A DNA stretch of 64,000 nucleotides from Serratia nevei (GCF_037948395.1 NZ_CP149940.1:2108001-2172000); one strand, 5' to 3'; shown: positions 40,294 through 51,865, numbered from the stretch's first letter. Numbers and translations: made by a program. The notes: generated by a model from the letters alone, not told the origin.

Positions 40294-41760
40294 TTACTCG
40301 TTGTGGTGGGTGTCGTGCTGGCGGGCGAAGGTGACCTGCATGCGCGCGCCGCCGAGCGGACTGTCGCTGATGACGATTTCGCCGTCGTACTGCTCAATGA
40401 TCTCCGCCGCCACCGACAGGCCGAGACCCTGGCCGGGGCGCAGGGTATCCACCCGCTGGCCGCGCTGGAAGATCAGCTGGCGCTTGCTTGCCGGGATCCC
40501 CGGGCCGTCGTCGTCGATAACGATGGTGAGGTTTTTCTCGGAGTGCAGCGAGGTGATCTCAACGAACTCCAGGCAGTATTTGCAGGCGTTTTCCAACACG
40601 TTGCCCATCACTTCCATAAAGTCGTTCTTCTCGCCCATAAAGGTCACCTCCGGCGAGATGTCCAGCGTGATCACCACCCCTTTGCGCTGATAAACCTTGT
40701 TCAGCGCCACCACCAGGCTGTCGAGCAGCGCCGGCACCGAGTGGATCTCGCGCGTCAGCACCGTCTGGCCGGAGTTGATGCTGGCCCGGTGCAGGTAATA
40801 ACCGATCTGCTGCGAGATGCGGCCGATCTGATCCAGCATGATCGGCTCGGCTTCTTCGATGGTGGTCTGTTTGCCGCTGCGCAGCGAACGCAGGGTACTT
40901 TGCAGCACCGCCAGCGGCGTTTTCAGGCTGTGGGTCAGATCCGACAGGGTGGTGCGATACTTGGTGTAACGCTGGCGCTCGTTGCGCACCAGAATGTTCA
41001 GATTGCGCACCAGCCCGCGCAGTTCACTGGGCGGATTTTCGTCGAGCTGATCGCGCTCGCCGTTCTCCAGCTCGCCCACCTGAGTGACCAGCGCCTTGAT
41101 CGGCCGCAGGCTCCAGTAGGCCGCCAGCCACAGCAGCGGCACCACCAGCAGCAGGTTGGCCAACAGCACGTAGCTGAACCACTCCCACACCACGTCGGAT
41201 CGCTGCAGCTCCTGCGGAATGCTGTCGACCACCACGATGGTCAGCGCCGGCAGCCGAGGCGTGGCGGCATAGGTGTTGACCGCCACCGAGTGGGTCAGCG
41301 CGTTCTGATCGGTATCGTCGTAATCTTTCAGCTGGTTTTGCGCTTTGGGGTTGTCCCCCAGCACTTCGCTACTGACGCGGGTGTCGGTGTCGATTTCGTA
41401 GAAGCCGGACTCCTCCAGCCACTCCTTGTTGATCAGTTTCTCCAGCTCCGGCACTTTGCGCTGGCTCCACAGCAGGTTGCCTTTATCGTCGTAGATAAAC
41501 ACCAGCGTCGGGAAGTTGAGATCGATATCGGGGGGAATGGCGATGGTGAGCTTGTTGTCTTTCCACTGCGCCAGGCTGAAGAACAGGTTGCTCTCGCCGC
41601 GCAGCAGGCGGAAGGCGGTCTTGTCGAAGCTGACGATGTAGCCGACGACCGCCACCAAACCGTAAGAGAGCGACAGCGCCAGGATCACCCCGGCGGTCGC
41701 CATCAGGAAGCGGGCGCGCAGCGAAAACGGTTTTTTATTCTTGTTGAACATCATGTTCAC
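40294..41760 (-). CDS. phoQ: Sensor histidine kinase PhoQ
   Basis: The 488-residue protein has two membrane helices (about 15-38 and 190-212) around a periplasmic sensor domain, a HAMP segment, the phospho-His in [11 protein letters not shown] at about residue 277, and ATPase boxes ([30 protein letters not shown]). It senses low Mg2+, acid and cationic peptides and phosphorylates PhoP. The membrane-facing acidic cluster is modest (KDYDDTDQ) compared with the EDDDDAE of E. coli. The start overlaps phoP by 4 bases. Confidence 0.96.
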   Translation of the reverse strand: MNMMFNKNKKPFSLRARFLMATAGVILALSLSYGLVAVVGYIVSFDKTAFRLLRGESNLFFSLAQWKDNKLTIAIPPDIDLNFPTLVFIYDDKGNLLWSQRKVPELEKLINKEWLEESGFYEIDTDTRVSSEVLGDNPKAQNQLKDYDDTDQNALTHSVAVNTYAATPRLPALTIVVVDSIPQELQRSDVVWEWFSYVLLANLLLVVPLLWLAAYWSLRPIKALVTQVGELENGERDQLDENPPSELRGLVRNLNILVRNERQRYTKYRTTLSDLTHSLKTPLAVLQSTLRSLRSGKQTTIEEAEPIMLDQIGRISQQIGYYLHRASINSGQTVLTREIHSVPALLDSLVVALNKVYQRKGVVITLDISPEVTFMGEKNDFMEVMGNVLENACKYCLEFVEITSLHSEKNLTIVIDDDGPGIPASKRQLIFQRGQRVDTLRPGQGLGLSVAAEIIEQYDGEIVISDSPLGGARMQVTFARQHDTHHNE

Positions 41761-42428
41761 TTCGCGTCAAAACGATAGCCCTGGCCACGTACCGTGGTGA
41801 TCACTTCATGCGGGTATTCCGCCTGCACCTTTTTACGCAAGCGGCCCATCAGCACGTCGATGGTGTGGCTTTCGCGCAGTTCGGCGTCCGGGTAGAGTTG
41901 CAGCATCAACGAATCCTTGCTCACCACCTTGCCGGCGTTGCGGATCAGGGTCTCGATGATGGTGTATTCAAAAGCGGTCAGTTTGATTTGCCGATCGTTA
42001 ACGCTCAGTTCGCGGCGCGACAGATCGATCTGGAACGGCGGCAGCACGATCACCTGCGAAGCCAGGCCGCTGTTGCGGCGCATCAGCGCCTGCATGCGGG
42101 CGATCACTTCTTCCAGGTGGAACGGCTTGGTGACATAGTCGTCGGCGCCGGCTTCCAGCACCGCCACTTTGTCCTGCCAGCTTTCACGGGCGGTCAGCAC
42201 CAGGATCGGCAGCTTGGTCTGGTGTGCGCGCCAGCGGCGGATCAGGCTCAGGCCGTCTTCGCCCGGCAGGCCGAGATCGACGATGGCGATATCCGGCGCG
42301 TGTTCCTGCAGGAAGTAATCGGCTTCCTTGGCGTCTTCGGCCGCGTCGACCTGATGGCCCATCTCGCGCATCTGAACGGAAAGGTGGTGGCGCAGCAAAC
42401 CATTATCTTCAACAACCAGTACTCGCAT
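41757..42428 (-). CDS. phoP: Response regulator PhoP
   Basis: The 223-residue OmpR-type regulator has receiver residues D-E pair near the N-terminus (VVEDNGLL), phospho-acceptor Asp51 in [12 protein letters not shown], and a C-terminal winged helix ([35 protein letters not shown]). The ATG at 42428 follows AGGAG; the frame is open 51 codons upstream but those codons lie in the untranslated leader. It pairs with PhoQ, whose start codon overlaps the stop. Two PhoP boxes upstream suggest autoregulation. Confidence 0.97.
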   Translation of the reverse strand: MRVLVVEDNGLLRHHLSVQMREMGHQVDAAEDAKEADYFLQEHAPDIAIVDLGLPGEDGLSLIRRWRAHQTKLPILVLTARESWQDKVAVLEAGADDYVTKPFHLEEVIARMQALMRRNSGLASQVIVLPPFQIDLSRRELSVNDRQIKLTAFEYTIIETLIRNAGKVVSKDSLMLQLYPDAELRESHTIDVLMGRLRKKVQAEYPHEVITTVRGQGYRFDAK

Positions 42429-42625
42429 GGCGAACTCCTGTGACTGTGCGGGTGAACGTCCTGTCACCCACGCGATAAAAGGGAACACGCTCTGCGGCGT
42501 GTCAGGGGATAACGCGGCCACCTGAACCATTTTGGCAAAAAATGCTGAGGTTATGGTAGGTATAACCCGCTCGGCCCGCAAGAGAGCCGAAGCAATGTAT
42601 TAAAATAAGCGTTATCAATTTGTTC
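42429..42625 (-). promoter_or_regulatory. Structured leader of phoPQ mRNA
   Basis: From the predicted start near 42625 to the phoP ATG the untranslated leader would be about 195 nt. Three perfect 6-bp hairpins are visible: GGTTAT/ATAACC (42549-42567), ACACGC/GCGTGT (42485-42502) and GGGTGA/TCACCC (42450-42469), the last just before the ribosome site. Regulatory function is inferred. Confidence 0.4.
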
Positions 42626-42631
42626 GCCGAC

Positions 42632-42666
42632 ATTATCGGCAAGCTCTGATAAACGTCGGATAAACA
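42632..42666 (-). promoter_or_regulatory. PhoP-activated promoter of phoPQ
   Basis: On the minus strand TGTTTA-TCCGA-CGTTTA (42650-42666) is a PhoP box with the canonical 5-base spacer. Exactly 12 bases further is GATAAT (42632-42637), the standard geometry for a PhoP-dependent promoter. Confidence 0.75.
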
Positions 42667-42681
42667 GCGGCGGGGCAACGT

Positions 42682-42698
42682 TAAACGCACCTTAAACG
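42682..42698 (-). promoter_or_regulatory. Second PhoP box upstream of phoP
   Basis: CGTTTA-AGGTG-CGTTTA on the minus strand, again with a 5-base spacer, starts 32 bases (three helical turns) from the first box. It lacks its own -10, so it may be an upstream site or may act on the divergent gene at 42806. Confidence 0.65.
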
Positions 42699-42805
42699 CG
42701 GTGGGCATTGCCGGCAGGCGGAAGGGTGAACCGGACCGCTTGAAAAGCTTTAAAGGTACTAATAAGGTATTATGGATGTATCGGCACACTTTTCAGGAGC
42801 GACGG

Positions 42806-43825
42806 ATGAAGCAGTTAACCCAGGCAGAACGCATAGCGGGCGCACTTTACGGACAGATGCTGGGCGACGCGCTCGGCATGCCTTCCGAGCTGTGGCCGCG
42901 CGAGCGGGTTAAGCGCCACTTCGGCTGGATAGACGGCTTTCTCGATGGGCCGAAGGAGAACACCGCCGCCTGCTACTTCAAGGCCGGGCAATATACCGAC
43001 GATACCGCGATGGCATTGGCGTTGGCCGACGCGCTGTTGGAGGCGGAAGGCGAGGTGGTGCCGGAACTGATTGCTCGCAACGTGATCCGCTGGGTGGACG
43101 GTTTTGACGCCTTCAACAAGAACATTCTCGGCCCCAGTTCCAAACTGGCGCTGAGCGAGCAGAAAGCGGGCACGCCGATCGCCGAGTTGGAAAACAACGG
43201 CATCACCAACGGTGCGGCGATGCGCATTTCGCCTTTGGGCTGCGTGCTGCCTTCCGCGCCGCTGGAAGATTTTTGCCAGCAGGTGTGGCTGGCTTCCAGC
43301 CCGACGCACAAATCCGACATCGCCGTCGCCGGTGCCGTGGCGATCGCCTGGGTCGTCGCGCGGGCGGTGGAGGGGGCGGACTGGGCCTCGATTCGCCTGG
43401 CGTTGCCGGAGGTGGCGGAGTATGCCCAGCGCCGGCAGGAGACGACGTTCAGCCCTTCGCTGGCGGCGCGCATCGAACTGGCGTTTCAGGTGGTGGATGA
43501 AGCCACCGACACCGAGCAGGCCTCCGAACGGGTGTATCAGCTGATCGGCGCTGGGGTGAGCACCATCGAGTCGGTGCCTGCGGCGCTGGCGATGGTGCAG
43601 CTGGCGCAAACCGATCCTACCCGGTGCGCCGTGCTGTGCGCCAACCTAGGCGGCGACACAGACACCATCGGCGCGATGGCCACCGCGATTTGCGGCGCGC
43701 TGCACGGCGCAGAAGCGATCGAACCCGGATTGCTGGCGGAGTTAAAACGGATGAATCCGCTGGATATCGAGGCTTACGTTCAGGCGTTCGCGCGTTTTCG
43801 TCGCCGCCGACAGGGCGAGGCGTAA
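42806..43825 (+). CDS. YegU-like ADP-ribosylglycohydrolase
   Basis: The 339-residue protein belongs to the DraG/ARH family: GQMLGDALGMPSELW near the start, the metal-binding YTDDTAMALALADALL at residues 63-78, and GGDTDTIGAMATAICGALHGAEAI near residues 282-304. The acidic residues coordinate two Mg2+ and remove ADP-ribose from a protein or small molecule. It starts at 42806 with CAGGAG upstream. It resembles E. coli YegU and, as there, neighbours a YegW-like GntR repressor (convergent). Its substrate is unknown. Two PhoP boxes lie 100-150 bases upstream. Confidence 0.88.
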   Translation: MKQLTQAERIAGALYGQMLGDALGMPSELWPRERVKRHFGWIDGFLDGPKENTAACYFKAGQYTDDTAMALALADALLEAEGEVVPELIARNVIRWVDGFDAFNKNILGPSSKLALSEQKAGTPIAELENNGITNGAAMRISPLGCVLPSAPLEDFCQQVWLASSPTHKSDIAVAGAVAIAWVVARAVEGADWASIRLALPEVAEYAQRRQETTFSPSLAARIELAFQVVDEATDTEQASERVYQLIGAGVSTIESVPAALAMVQLAQTDPTRCAVLCANLGGDTDTIGAMATAICGALHGAEAIEPGLLAELKRMNPLDIEAYVQAFARFRRRRQGEA

Positions 43826-43846
43826 GCGACCGCGTGACGCAACGGA

Positions 43847-44611
43847 TCAGCTTTCGCTGGTAAATTCATACATGTCGCTGCGGCAGAAGCTTTCGCTGTA
43901 TTCGATCGGCTTTTTATGGTGGTCAAACAGCGTCTGGCGCACGATCAACAGCGGCATCGGCTCCGAGAGCCGCAGCGCCTGACGGATATCGTCGTTGGCC
44001 ATCGCCGCGCTGACCTGGCTGCGCAGCGATCCCATCTCGACCTTATTGCGCCGGAAGTAGTCGTACAGCGAAATGCCGATCTCGTCGACGTTGGCAATTG
44101 CCGTCACCACCACGTAGGACACCGCCACCGACATTGGCCGCCGATCGATCAAGTGAATGCGTTTGAGTTTGTAGATCGGCGTACCGGCCGCCAGCTGGAG
44201 CTTTTCAGCCAGTTCAGCGCCGGCGGGCATCCGTTCGCGGCTGATCCATTGCGTGTCCGGCCGGCGCCCTTGCTGTATCACCTCGCGCGAGAATCCTTTG
44301 ACGTCCGCCAATGAATAGAACAGCTTCGGCTCGGGCCGTTGCGGTTGAATAAAGGTGCCGTAACCGCGCGAGCGGCCGATGATGCCGTCCTGCTCGAGGC
44401 AGGCCAGCGCTTTGCGCACCGTGATGCGCGAGATGCCGAGCCGTTCGGTGAACAGGCGTTCGCTGGGCAGAAAATCCCCCGAATTCAGCAACCCTTGCTC
44501 GATGGCCTGGCGTACCGAGGCGTTGAAGCGCAAATACAGCGGCATCGCGCCCGCGCTGGCCAGATCCTGCTGCAGTTTGTCCAGCAGACGCTGGTTGGTC
44601 TCCTTGCTCAT
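43847..44611 (-). CDS. GntR/UTRA-family regulator, YegW-like
   Basis: The 254-residue protein has an N-terminal GntR winged helix (PSERLFTERLGISRITVRKALACLEQDGIIGRSRGYGTFI) and a UTRA effector domain (KLKRIHLIDRRPMSVAVSYVV, IGISLYDYFRRN, KKPIEYSESFCRSDMYEF). Similarity to E. coli YegW is visible in the last two motifs. UTRA proteins usually bind a sugar phosphate or related metabolite. It converges on the YegU-like gene with 21 bases between stop codons and is divergent from the MocR gene. Confidence 0.88.
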   Translation of the reverse strand: MSKETNQRLLDKLQQDLASAGAMPLYLRFNASVRQAIEQGLLNSGDFLPSERLFTERLGISRITVRKALACLEQDGIIGRSRGYGTFIQPQRPEPKLFYSLADVKGFSREVIQQGRRPDTQWISRERMPAGAELAEKLQLAAGTPIYKLKRIHLIDRRPMSVAVSYVVVTAIANVDEIGISLYDYFRRNKVEMGSLRSQVSAAMANDDIRQALRLSEPMPLLIVRQTLFDHHKKPIEYSESFCRSDMYEFTSES

Positions 44612-44745
44612 AGCCGACGGAAGTCCTGTAGCCGCAATGCGATGGCTTATTTAAGGGGATTTCGCCGGGCAGCGCAACTGCCGCCGCCGGAGCGAAATGA
44701 GGTAGAGTAGTGCGTCGGCCCCCAGAGCCAGGAGAAATATCCCCC

Positions 44746-46260
44746 ATGAGCGACACCCCACGACACGCGGACGACGCGGCGATCCTGTCCGCCTTCGCGC
44801 AGCAGCGCCGGCAAGGCCTGACCCGGCGTTCGGCGCTGCATCAGGCCCTGTTGCAGCTGATTGCCGCCGGAGAACTGCCCTGGCGGACGAAGCTGCCGCC
44901 AAGCCGTGCGTTGGCGGCCCGGCTGGCGGTGGCGCGCGACACGGTGGAACAGACCTACGCTCGGCTGGAGGCGGAAGGGTTCATCAGCCGAACGGTGGGG
45001 TGCGGCAGCTTTGTGCGCTATCGCTGCGACACGTTGCTCGGCCGCGAACTGCTGGCGACGGCGACGGGGCAAGAGGCGCGGCTGGCGGAGCGCGAGCTGA
45101 GCGACCGCGGCCGGGCGCTGCTGGCGGTCAGCCATACGCCGCACACCAGCCGCCAGGCTTCGCTGACGCCTTCGCTGGCGGATCTGCGGGCGTTTCCCAT
45201 CGACCAGTGGCTGCAGCGGGAGAAACAGGCGCTGCGGCAGCACGGCGAGCGGCTGTTGGGGTATGCCGATCCGCAAGGGTTGCCGGAGCTGCGTGCGGAG
45301 ATCGCGCATTACTTGCAGCGGGAGCGGGGCGTCAAGGCGACGGCGGAGCAGGTGATCGTGGTGACCAGCTCTCAGCAGGCGCTGGCGCTATGTACCCAGG
45401 TGCTGTTCGATCCCGGCGATGCGGTGTTCGTCGAAGAGCCGGGTTACCAGGGGGCGAAAAAGCTGGTGCAGTCGGCGGGGCTGCAGGCGCGGCCGATCGG
45501 CATCGACGAGCAGGGGCTGGATGTCGGGCAGCTGATGCAGGCCTCGGGCGGCGGACGGGGCGTTTACATCACGCCGTCCCATCACTATCCGCTGGGGTAT
45601 TCGCTGAGCCTCGATCGGCGGCTGGCGCTGTTGCAGTGGGCGCAGCGGCAGCGAGCCTGGATCATCGAAGACGATTACGACGCCGAGTTCAACTACGACC
45701 GGCAAACCAAGGCGGCGCTGCAGGGGTTGGACGGCGGCGCACGCACGCTGTACCTCGGCACCTTCAGCAAGACGCTGTTTCCGGGGCTGCGCATCGGTTT
45801 CATGATCGCGCCGCCGCAGTTGGTGCGGCCATTGGTCGCCGCCAGGCAGTTTCAGGACGGCTACACGTCGGCGCTGGCGCAGATGACGCTGTTCCACTTC
45901 CTGCACGAGGGCGGCTACGCCGAGCATCTGCGTAATATGCGCACGCTGTACAAGGCGCGGCTGGACGCGCTGTACGACGCGGTGCATCGTCACCTGGCGG
46001 CCTGGACGCGTCCGGCGCTGCCGCAGGGCGGGCTGCAGCTGGTTTGCCCGTTGGCGGATGCGGCGACGGAGCGGCGGCTGGTGGCGGCGGCCGCCGAGCG
46101 GGGGATTCGGCTGTACGGCCTGGCGGACTTCTACACCGGCACGCCGCAGCGCGGGGCGTTGGTGCTCGGCTTCTCGGCCTATACGCCGGATGAGATCGTG
46201 CGCTTTATCACGACGCTGGCGCAGGTGTTCAGCGCGCTGCCGGTGGCAAGCGACGGCTAA
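44746..46260 (+). CDS. MocR/PdxR-type regulator (GntR HTH plus aminotransferase domain)
   Basis: The 504-residue protein fuses an N-terminal GntR helix-turn-helix (LPPSRALAARLAVARDTVEQTYARLEAEGFI) to a fold-type I aminotransferase domain (EDDYDAEFNYD, and the PLP lysine in GTFSKTLFPGLRIGF at about residue 341). Such proteins use PLP as effector rather than for catalysis. The ATG at 44746 has AGGAG about 11 bases upstream. A GNAT gene follows 115 bases downstream on the same strand and may be part of its regulon, though MocR targets are often divergent; here the divergent neighbour is the UTRA regulator. Confidence 0.9.
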   Translation: MSDTPRHADDAAILSAFAQQRRQGLTRRSALHQALLQLIAAGELPWRTKLPPSRALAARLAVARDTVEQTYARLEAEGFISRTVGCGSFVRYRCDTLLGRELLATATGQEARLAERELSDRGRALLAVSHTPHTSRQASLTPSLADLRAFPIDQWLQREKQALRQHGERLLGYADPQGLPELRAEIAHYLQRERGVKATAEQVIVVTSSQQALALCTQVLFDPGDAVFVEEPGYQGAKKLVQSAGLQARPIGIDEQGLDVGQLMQASGGGRGVYITPSHHYPLGYSLSLDRRLALLQWAQRQRAWIIEDDYDAEFNYDRQTKAALQGLDGGARTLYLGTFSKTLFPGLRIGFMIAPPQLVRPLVAARQFQDGYTSALAQMTLFHFLHEGGYAEHLRNMRTLYKARLDALYDAVHRHLAAWTRPALPQGGLQLVCPLADAATERRLVAAAAERGIRLYGLADFYTGTPQRGALVLGFSAYTPDEIVRFITTLAQVFSALPVASDG

Positions 46261-46375
46261 AATTGGTCTGCTCTGCGTTTTGAATTGGTCCGTATTGCAC
46301 CGCCGCCGTGCGATGTATTCTGCCGCTATCCGATTATTTCCCTAATGGAAATAATATCTTACTCCGTGAGGCGCT

Positions 46376-46828
46376 ATGAACCTACCCAACCCTGAAGTGA
46401 CTATCCGCAGAATCAATGGCGACGACAAAGCGCAATGGCTGGCGCTGTGGCAGGGCTATCTCGATTTTTACCGCGCCGACGTGGCGCCGCAGGTGACCGA
46501 TCGCACCTTCGAACGCCTGGGGCAGGATGAACAGGTGTACGGGCTGGTGGCAGAGGATGCCGAGGGCCGGCTGCTGGGGCTGATGAACCTGGTGTTCCAC
46601 CCGTCCACCTGGAGCGCGGTCGGCTATTGTTATATCGAAGATCTCTATGTGTCGCCGCAGGCGCGCGGCCACAAGGTGTCGGAAAAGCTGTTCGAACAGG
46701 CATACCGATTGGCAGAGACGCGCGGCAGCGATCGGGTCTACTGGATGACCCAGGAGTACAACGCGCCGGCGCGCTCGCTGTACGACAAAATCGGCAGAAG
46801 AAGCTCGTTTATCGTTTATTCCCGTTAA
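46376..46828 (+). CDS. GNAT-family N-acetyltransferase
   Basis: The 150-residue protein has the GNAT core: IRRINGDDKAQWLALWQGYLDFY, CYIEDLYVSPQARGHKVSEKLFEQA (motif A with a changed acetyl-CoA loop, RGHKVS in place of RGxGxG/A), and YNAPARSLYDKIG. The ribosome site is GAGG. It is followed 16 bases later by another GNAT gene. Substrate is unknown. Confidence 0.85.
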   Translation: MNLPNPEVTIRRINGDDKAQWLALWQGYLDFYRADVAPQVTDRTFERLGQDEQVYGLVAEDAEGRLLGLMNLVFHPSTWSAVGYCYIEDLYVSPQARGHKVSEKLFEQAYRLAETRGSDRVYWMTQEYNAPARSLYDKIGRRSSFIVYSR

Positions 46829-46844
46829 TCGCAGGAGGGCGTTT

Positions 46845-47549
46845 ATGGCAATGAATCGTTATGGTCAGCCGGTCGGGGAACCGATGCCGGATTGGCAGCC
46901 GGCTCGCCGCCCGGGGGGCGCGACGCTCGGCGGGCGTTTCTGCTCGCTGGCACCGCTCGAGCCGCAGCGGGATTACGCCGCGCTGTTCGAGGCGTTTCAA
47001 CTGGCGCCGGACGGCCGCGACTGGACCTATCTGTCTATCGAACGGCCCGATACGCCGGCGGCGATGCTGCAACATCTGGAGACGCTGCAGGCCAACCCGG
47101 CGCTGGTCAATCTGACGGTGTTTGACGCCGCCAGCGACGCGCCGGTGGGCACGGTGGCGCTGATGCGCATCGACGAGGCCAACGGCGTGCTGGAGATCGG
47201 CCACGTCAGCTGGTCGCCGTTGATGAAACAGCGCTCCAGCGCCACCGAAGCCATCGCGCTGCTGCTGCGCTACGCCTTCGACACGCTGGGCTACCGCCGC
47301 TGCGAGTGGAAGTGCGACAGCCATAACGCGCCGTCGCGCCAGGCCGCGCTGCGCTTCGGTTTTCGCTACGAGGGTAACTTCCGCTTTGCGGTGATCGTCA
47401 AGGGGCGCAGCCGGGATACCGACTGGTTCGCCATCACCGCTGACCGTTGGCCGGCGGTGCGGCAGGCGCTGGCGCGCTGGCTGAGCGCGGACAACTTCGA
47501 TGCGCAGGGGCGGCAGATAGCCAGGCTACAGGTGTTGCGCGGCGAATGA
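46845..47549 (+). CDS. GNAT-family acetyltransferase, RimJ/RimL-like
   Basis: The 234-residue protein resembles the RimL-like group: an N-terminal PVGEPMPDWQPARRPGGATLGGRFCSLAPL segment, VGTVALMRIDEANGVLEIGHVSWSPLMKQRSSATEAIALLLRYAFDTLGYRRCEWKCDSHNAPSRQAALRFGFRYEG. AGGAGGG precedes the start and it probably forms an operon with the preceding GNAT. Proteins of this type often acetylate amino groups of small molecules or protein N-termini; the target is unknown. Confidence 0.87.
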   Translation: MAMNRYGQPVGEPMPDWQPARRPGGATLGGRFCSLAPLEPQRDYAALFEAFQLAPDGRDWTYLSIERPDTPAAMLQHLETLQANPALVNLTVFDAASDAPVGTVALMRIDEANGVLEIGHVSWSPLMKQRSSATEAIALLLRYAFDTLGYRRCEWKCDSHNAPSRQAALRFGFRYEGNFRFAVIVKGRSRDTDWFAITADRWPAVRQALARWLSADNFDAQGRQIARLQVLRGE

Positions 47550-47554
47550 TAAGC

Positions 47555-47582
47555 AAAAAGGCGGCCCAGGGGCCGCCTTTTT
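47555..47582. terminator. Bidirectional terminator between the GNAT operon and purB
   Basis: AAAAAGGCGGCC and GGCCGCCTTTTT pair perfectly around a four-base loop, giving T-runs on both strands between convergent genes. Confidence 0.93.
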
Positions 47583-47597
47583 ATCGGGCTAAAGCGC

Positions 47598-49617
<2,020 letters not shown>

Positions 49618-49948
49618 GATGACTCCTGTAAACGCGGTGAACGGTACATGGCTTACTGCATAAGGTTGTGTGTATCGCCAGGGTAACGGCGGCGGCCGCG
49701 AACGAGAACGATCGGGCGTGGCTGTAACAACGATGACAACGAATGCCGCGGATCATGCCACAAAATCGAGGGTAAACCCAGCGTCTAATACGCCCATAAC
49801 GAGGCGGAGGCGCCGTGCGGCGCAGAACTGTGCAAATAGGCGGCGAAAATCGCCGGCGTGGCGACGCGAACATATTGTTGCGGCGGCAAATAAAGTGCGG
49901 CGGCTGCATCTATACTGCCAACGTGAGCCCTCAAATAAAGACCTTTAT
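49618..49948. promoter_or_regulatory. Divergent hflD / kup intergenic region
   Basis: These 331 bases have no supported gene; the open frame continuing upstream of kup (Arg-rich, [16 protein letters not shown]) has no ribosome site and looks non-coding. A TATACT -10-like hexamer is at 49911-49916, 33 bases before the kup start. Confidence 0.4.
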
Positions 49949-51817
49949 ATGCACGTAAAAAACAAGCAGCCGCTGCCGGCGGTGACGCTGGCGGCCATCG
50001 GCGTGGTGTACGGCGATATCGGCACCAGCCCGCTGTACACCCTGCGCGAATGCCTGACGGCAGAGGAGGGCATCACCATGACGCCGGCCTCGATCTACGG
50101 TTTTCTGTCGCTGATCTTCTGGCTGCTGACGCTGGTGGTGTCAATTAAATACATTTGTTTCGTGATGCGCGCCGACAACGACGGCGAGGGGGGGATCCTG
50201 ACGCTGATGTCGCTGGCGATCCGCAACCTGGATTCGCGCTGGGTGCCGGCGGCGGTGCTGATCGGGCTGGTGGGCGGCAGCTTCTTTTATGGCGACGGGG
50301 TGATCACCCCGGCCATTTCGGTGCTCTCGGCCATCGAGGGGCTGCAGATTATCGCCCCCGAGCTGGACCGCTTTATCGTGCCGCTCTCGCTGCTGGTGCT
50401 GACCGCGCTGTTTGCGATCCAAAAACACGGCACCGGCAGCGTCGGCAAGCTGTTCGCGCCGGCGATGGTGATCTGGTTCCTGACGCTGGCGCTGCTGGGC
50501 ATCGGCGGCATTTTGCATCACCCCGGCGTGCTGCGGGCGTTGAACCCTTACTGGGCGGTGAATTTTTTCCTCGAGTACAAGGCAGTATCGTTCTTTGCGC
50601 TGGGCATGGTGGTGCTGTCGGTGACCGGCGCCGAAGCGCTGTACGCCGATATGGGCCACTTCGGTAAAAAACCGATCCGCCTGGCGTGGTTTACGCTGGT
50701 GGCGCCGTCGCTGGTGCTGAACTACTTCGGCCAGGGGGCGCTGCTGCTGGCCAACCCGGCGGCGATCAACAACCCGTTCTTCCTGCTGGCACCGACCTGG
50801 GCGCTGATCCCGTTGCTGGTGATCGCCACGCTGGCGACGGTCATCGCCTCGCAGGCGGTGATCTCCGGCGTGTTCTCGCTGACGCGTCAGGCGGTGCGGC
50901 TGGGCTACCTGCCGCCGATGCGCATCATTTATACCTCCGATCAGGAGTCCGGGCAGATTTACATTCCGGTGGTGAACTGGCTGCTGTTCGCGGCGGTGCT
51001 GATCGTGATCATCAGCTTCAAACACTCCAGCAACCTGGCCTCGGCTTACGGCATCGTGGTGACCGGCACCATGCTGCTGTCGTCGATTTTGCTGAGCATC
51101 GTGGCGGTGAAAAACTGGGGCTGGCCGCGCTATCTGGGCGGGCTGATGCTGGTTATCATGCTGTGCATCGACGTGCCGCTGTTCGGCGCCAACCTGATCA
51201 AACTGGCGACCGGCGGCTGGCTGCCGGTGGCGCTCGGGCTGACCATTCTGCTGATCATGCTGACCTGGAAGACCGAGCGTTCGCGCCTGATCCGCCGGCT
51301 GCGCGACAATCAGGAGGGGCTGACCGCGCTGATCGAGTCGCTGGAGAAGGCGCCACCGAAGCGGGTGCCGGGCACCGCCGTGTTTATGGAGCGCACGCCG
51401 CACGCGGTGCCGCTGGTGCTGTTGCACAACCTGAAGCACAACAAGGTGCTGCATGAGCGCGTGGTGCTGCTGACCATCGTCACCACCGACATGCCGTACG
51501 TGCACAACGTGCAGCGGGTGGCGATCGAACAGCTGTCGGCGAGCTTTTGGCGGGTGGTGGCGAGCTACGGCTGGCGCGAAACGCCCAACGTGACGGACAT
51601 TCTGTACCGTTGTGGGCTGGAAGGGATGAGCTTCACCATGAACGAGACCTCGTTCTTCATGTCGCGCGATACGCTGGTGCTGGGCAAGCGGCCCTGGTAT
51701 TTGCGCATTCGCGGCAAGGTGTTCCAGCTGTTGCAGCGCAACGCGCTACGGGCGCCGGACCTGTTCGAAATCCCGCCAAACCGGGTGATCGAGCTGGGGG
51801 CGCAGGTGGAGTTCTGA
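49949..51817 (+). CDS. kup: Potassium uptake protein Kup (TrkD)
   Basis: The 622-residue K+:H+ symporter has about 12 membrane helices starting with [23 protein letters not shown] and [21 protein letters not shown], and a C-terminal cytoplasmic domain ([24 protein letters not shown]). Length equals E. coli Kup. I take the ATG at 49949 ([12 protein letters not shown]). In E. coli kup is far from this locus; here it sits between hflD and mnmA in opposite orientation. It imports K+ under acidic or K+-limited conditions. Confidence 0.96.
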   Translation: MHVKNKQPLPAVTLAAIGVVYGDIGTSPLYTLRECLTAEEGITMTPASIYGFLSLIFWLLTLVVSIKYICFVMRADNDGEGGILTLMSLAIRNLDSRWVPAAVLIGLVGGSFFYGDGVITPAISVLSAIEGLQIIAPELDRFIVPLSLLVLTALFAIQKHGTGSVGKLFAPAMVIWFLTLALLGIGGILHHPGVLRALNPYWAVNFFLEYKAVSFFALGMVVLSVTGAEALYADMGHFGKKPIRLAWFTLVAPSLVLNYFGQGALLLANPAAINNPFFLLAPTWALIPLLVIATLATVIASQAVISGVFSLTRQAVRLGYLPPMRIIYTSDQESGQIYIPVVNWLLFAAVLIVIISFKHSSNLASAYGIVVTGTMLLSSILLSIVAVKNWGWPRYLGGLMLVIMLCIDVPLFGANLIKLATGGWLPVALGLTILLIMLTWKTERSRLIRRLRDNQEGLTALIESLEKAPPKRVPGTAVFMERTPHAVPLVLLHNLKHNKVLHERVVLLTIVTTDMPYVHNVQRVAIEQLSASFWRVVASYGWRETPNVTDILYRCGLEGMSFTMNETSFFMSRDTLVLGKRPWYLRIRGKVFQLLQRNALRAPDLFEIPPNRVIELGAQVEF

Positions 51818-51819
51818 AT

Positions 51820-51852
51820 AAAAAAAACGCTGCGGTAAACGCAGCGTTTTTC
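51820..51852. terminator. Bidirectional terminator between kup and mnmA
   Basis: CGCTGCG and CGCAGCG pair around GTAAA, flanked by eight A residues and a T-rich run. It serves both convergent genes. Confidence 0.93.
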
Positions 51853-51865
51853 TTTTGCCGGGCAG

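Noticed and set aside
42429..42581. N-terminal extension of PhoP by 51 codons
   Set aside because: PhoP starts MRVLVVEDN; the in-frame codons upstream lie in the leader and the proper AGGAG precedes 42428.
49670..49948. N-terminal extension of kup by 93 codons
   Set aside because: The extension is Arg-rich, lacks a ribosome site, and Kup proteins begin at the [16 protein letters not shown] start.
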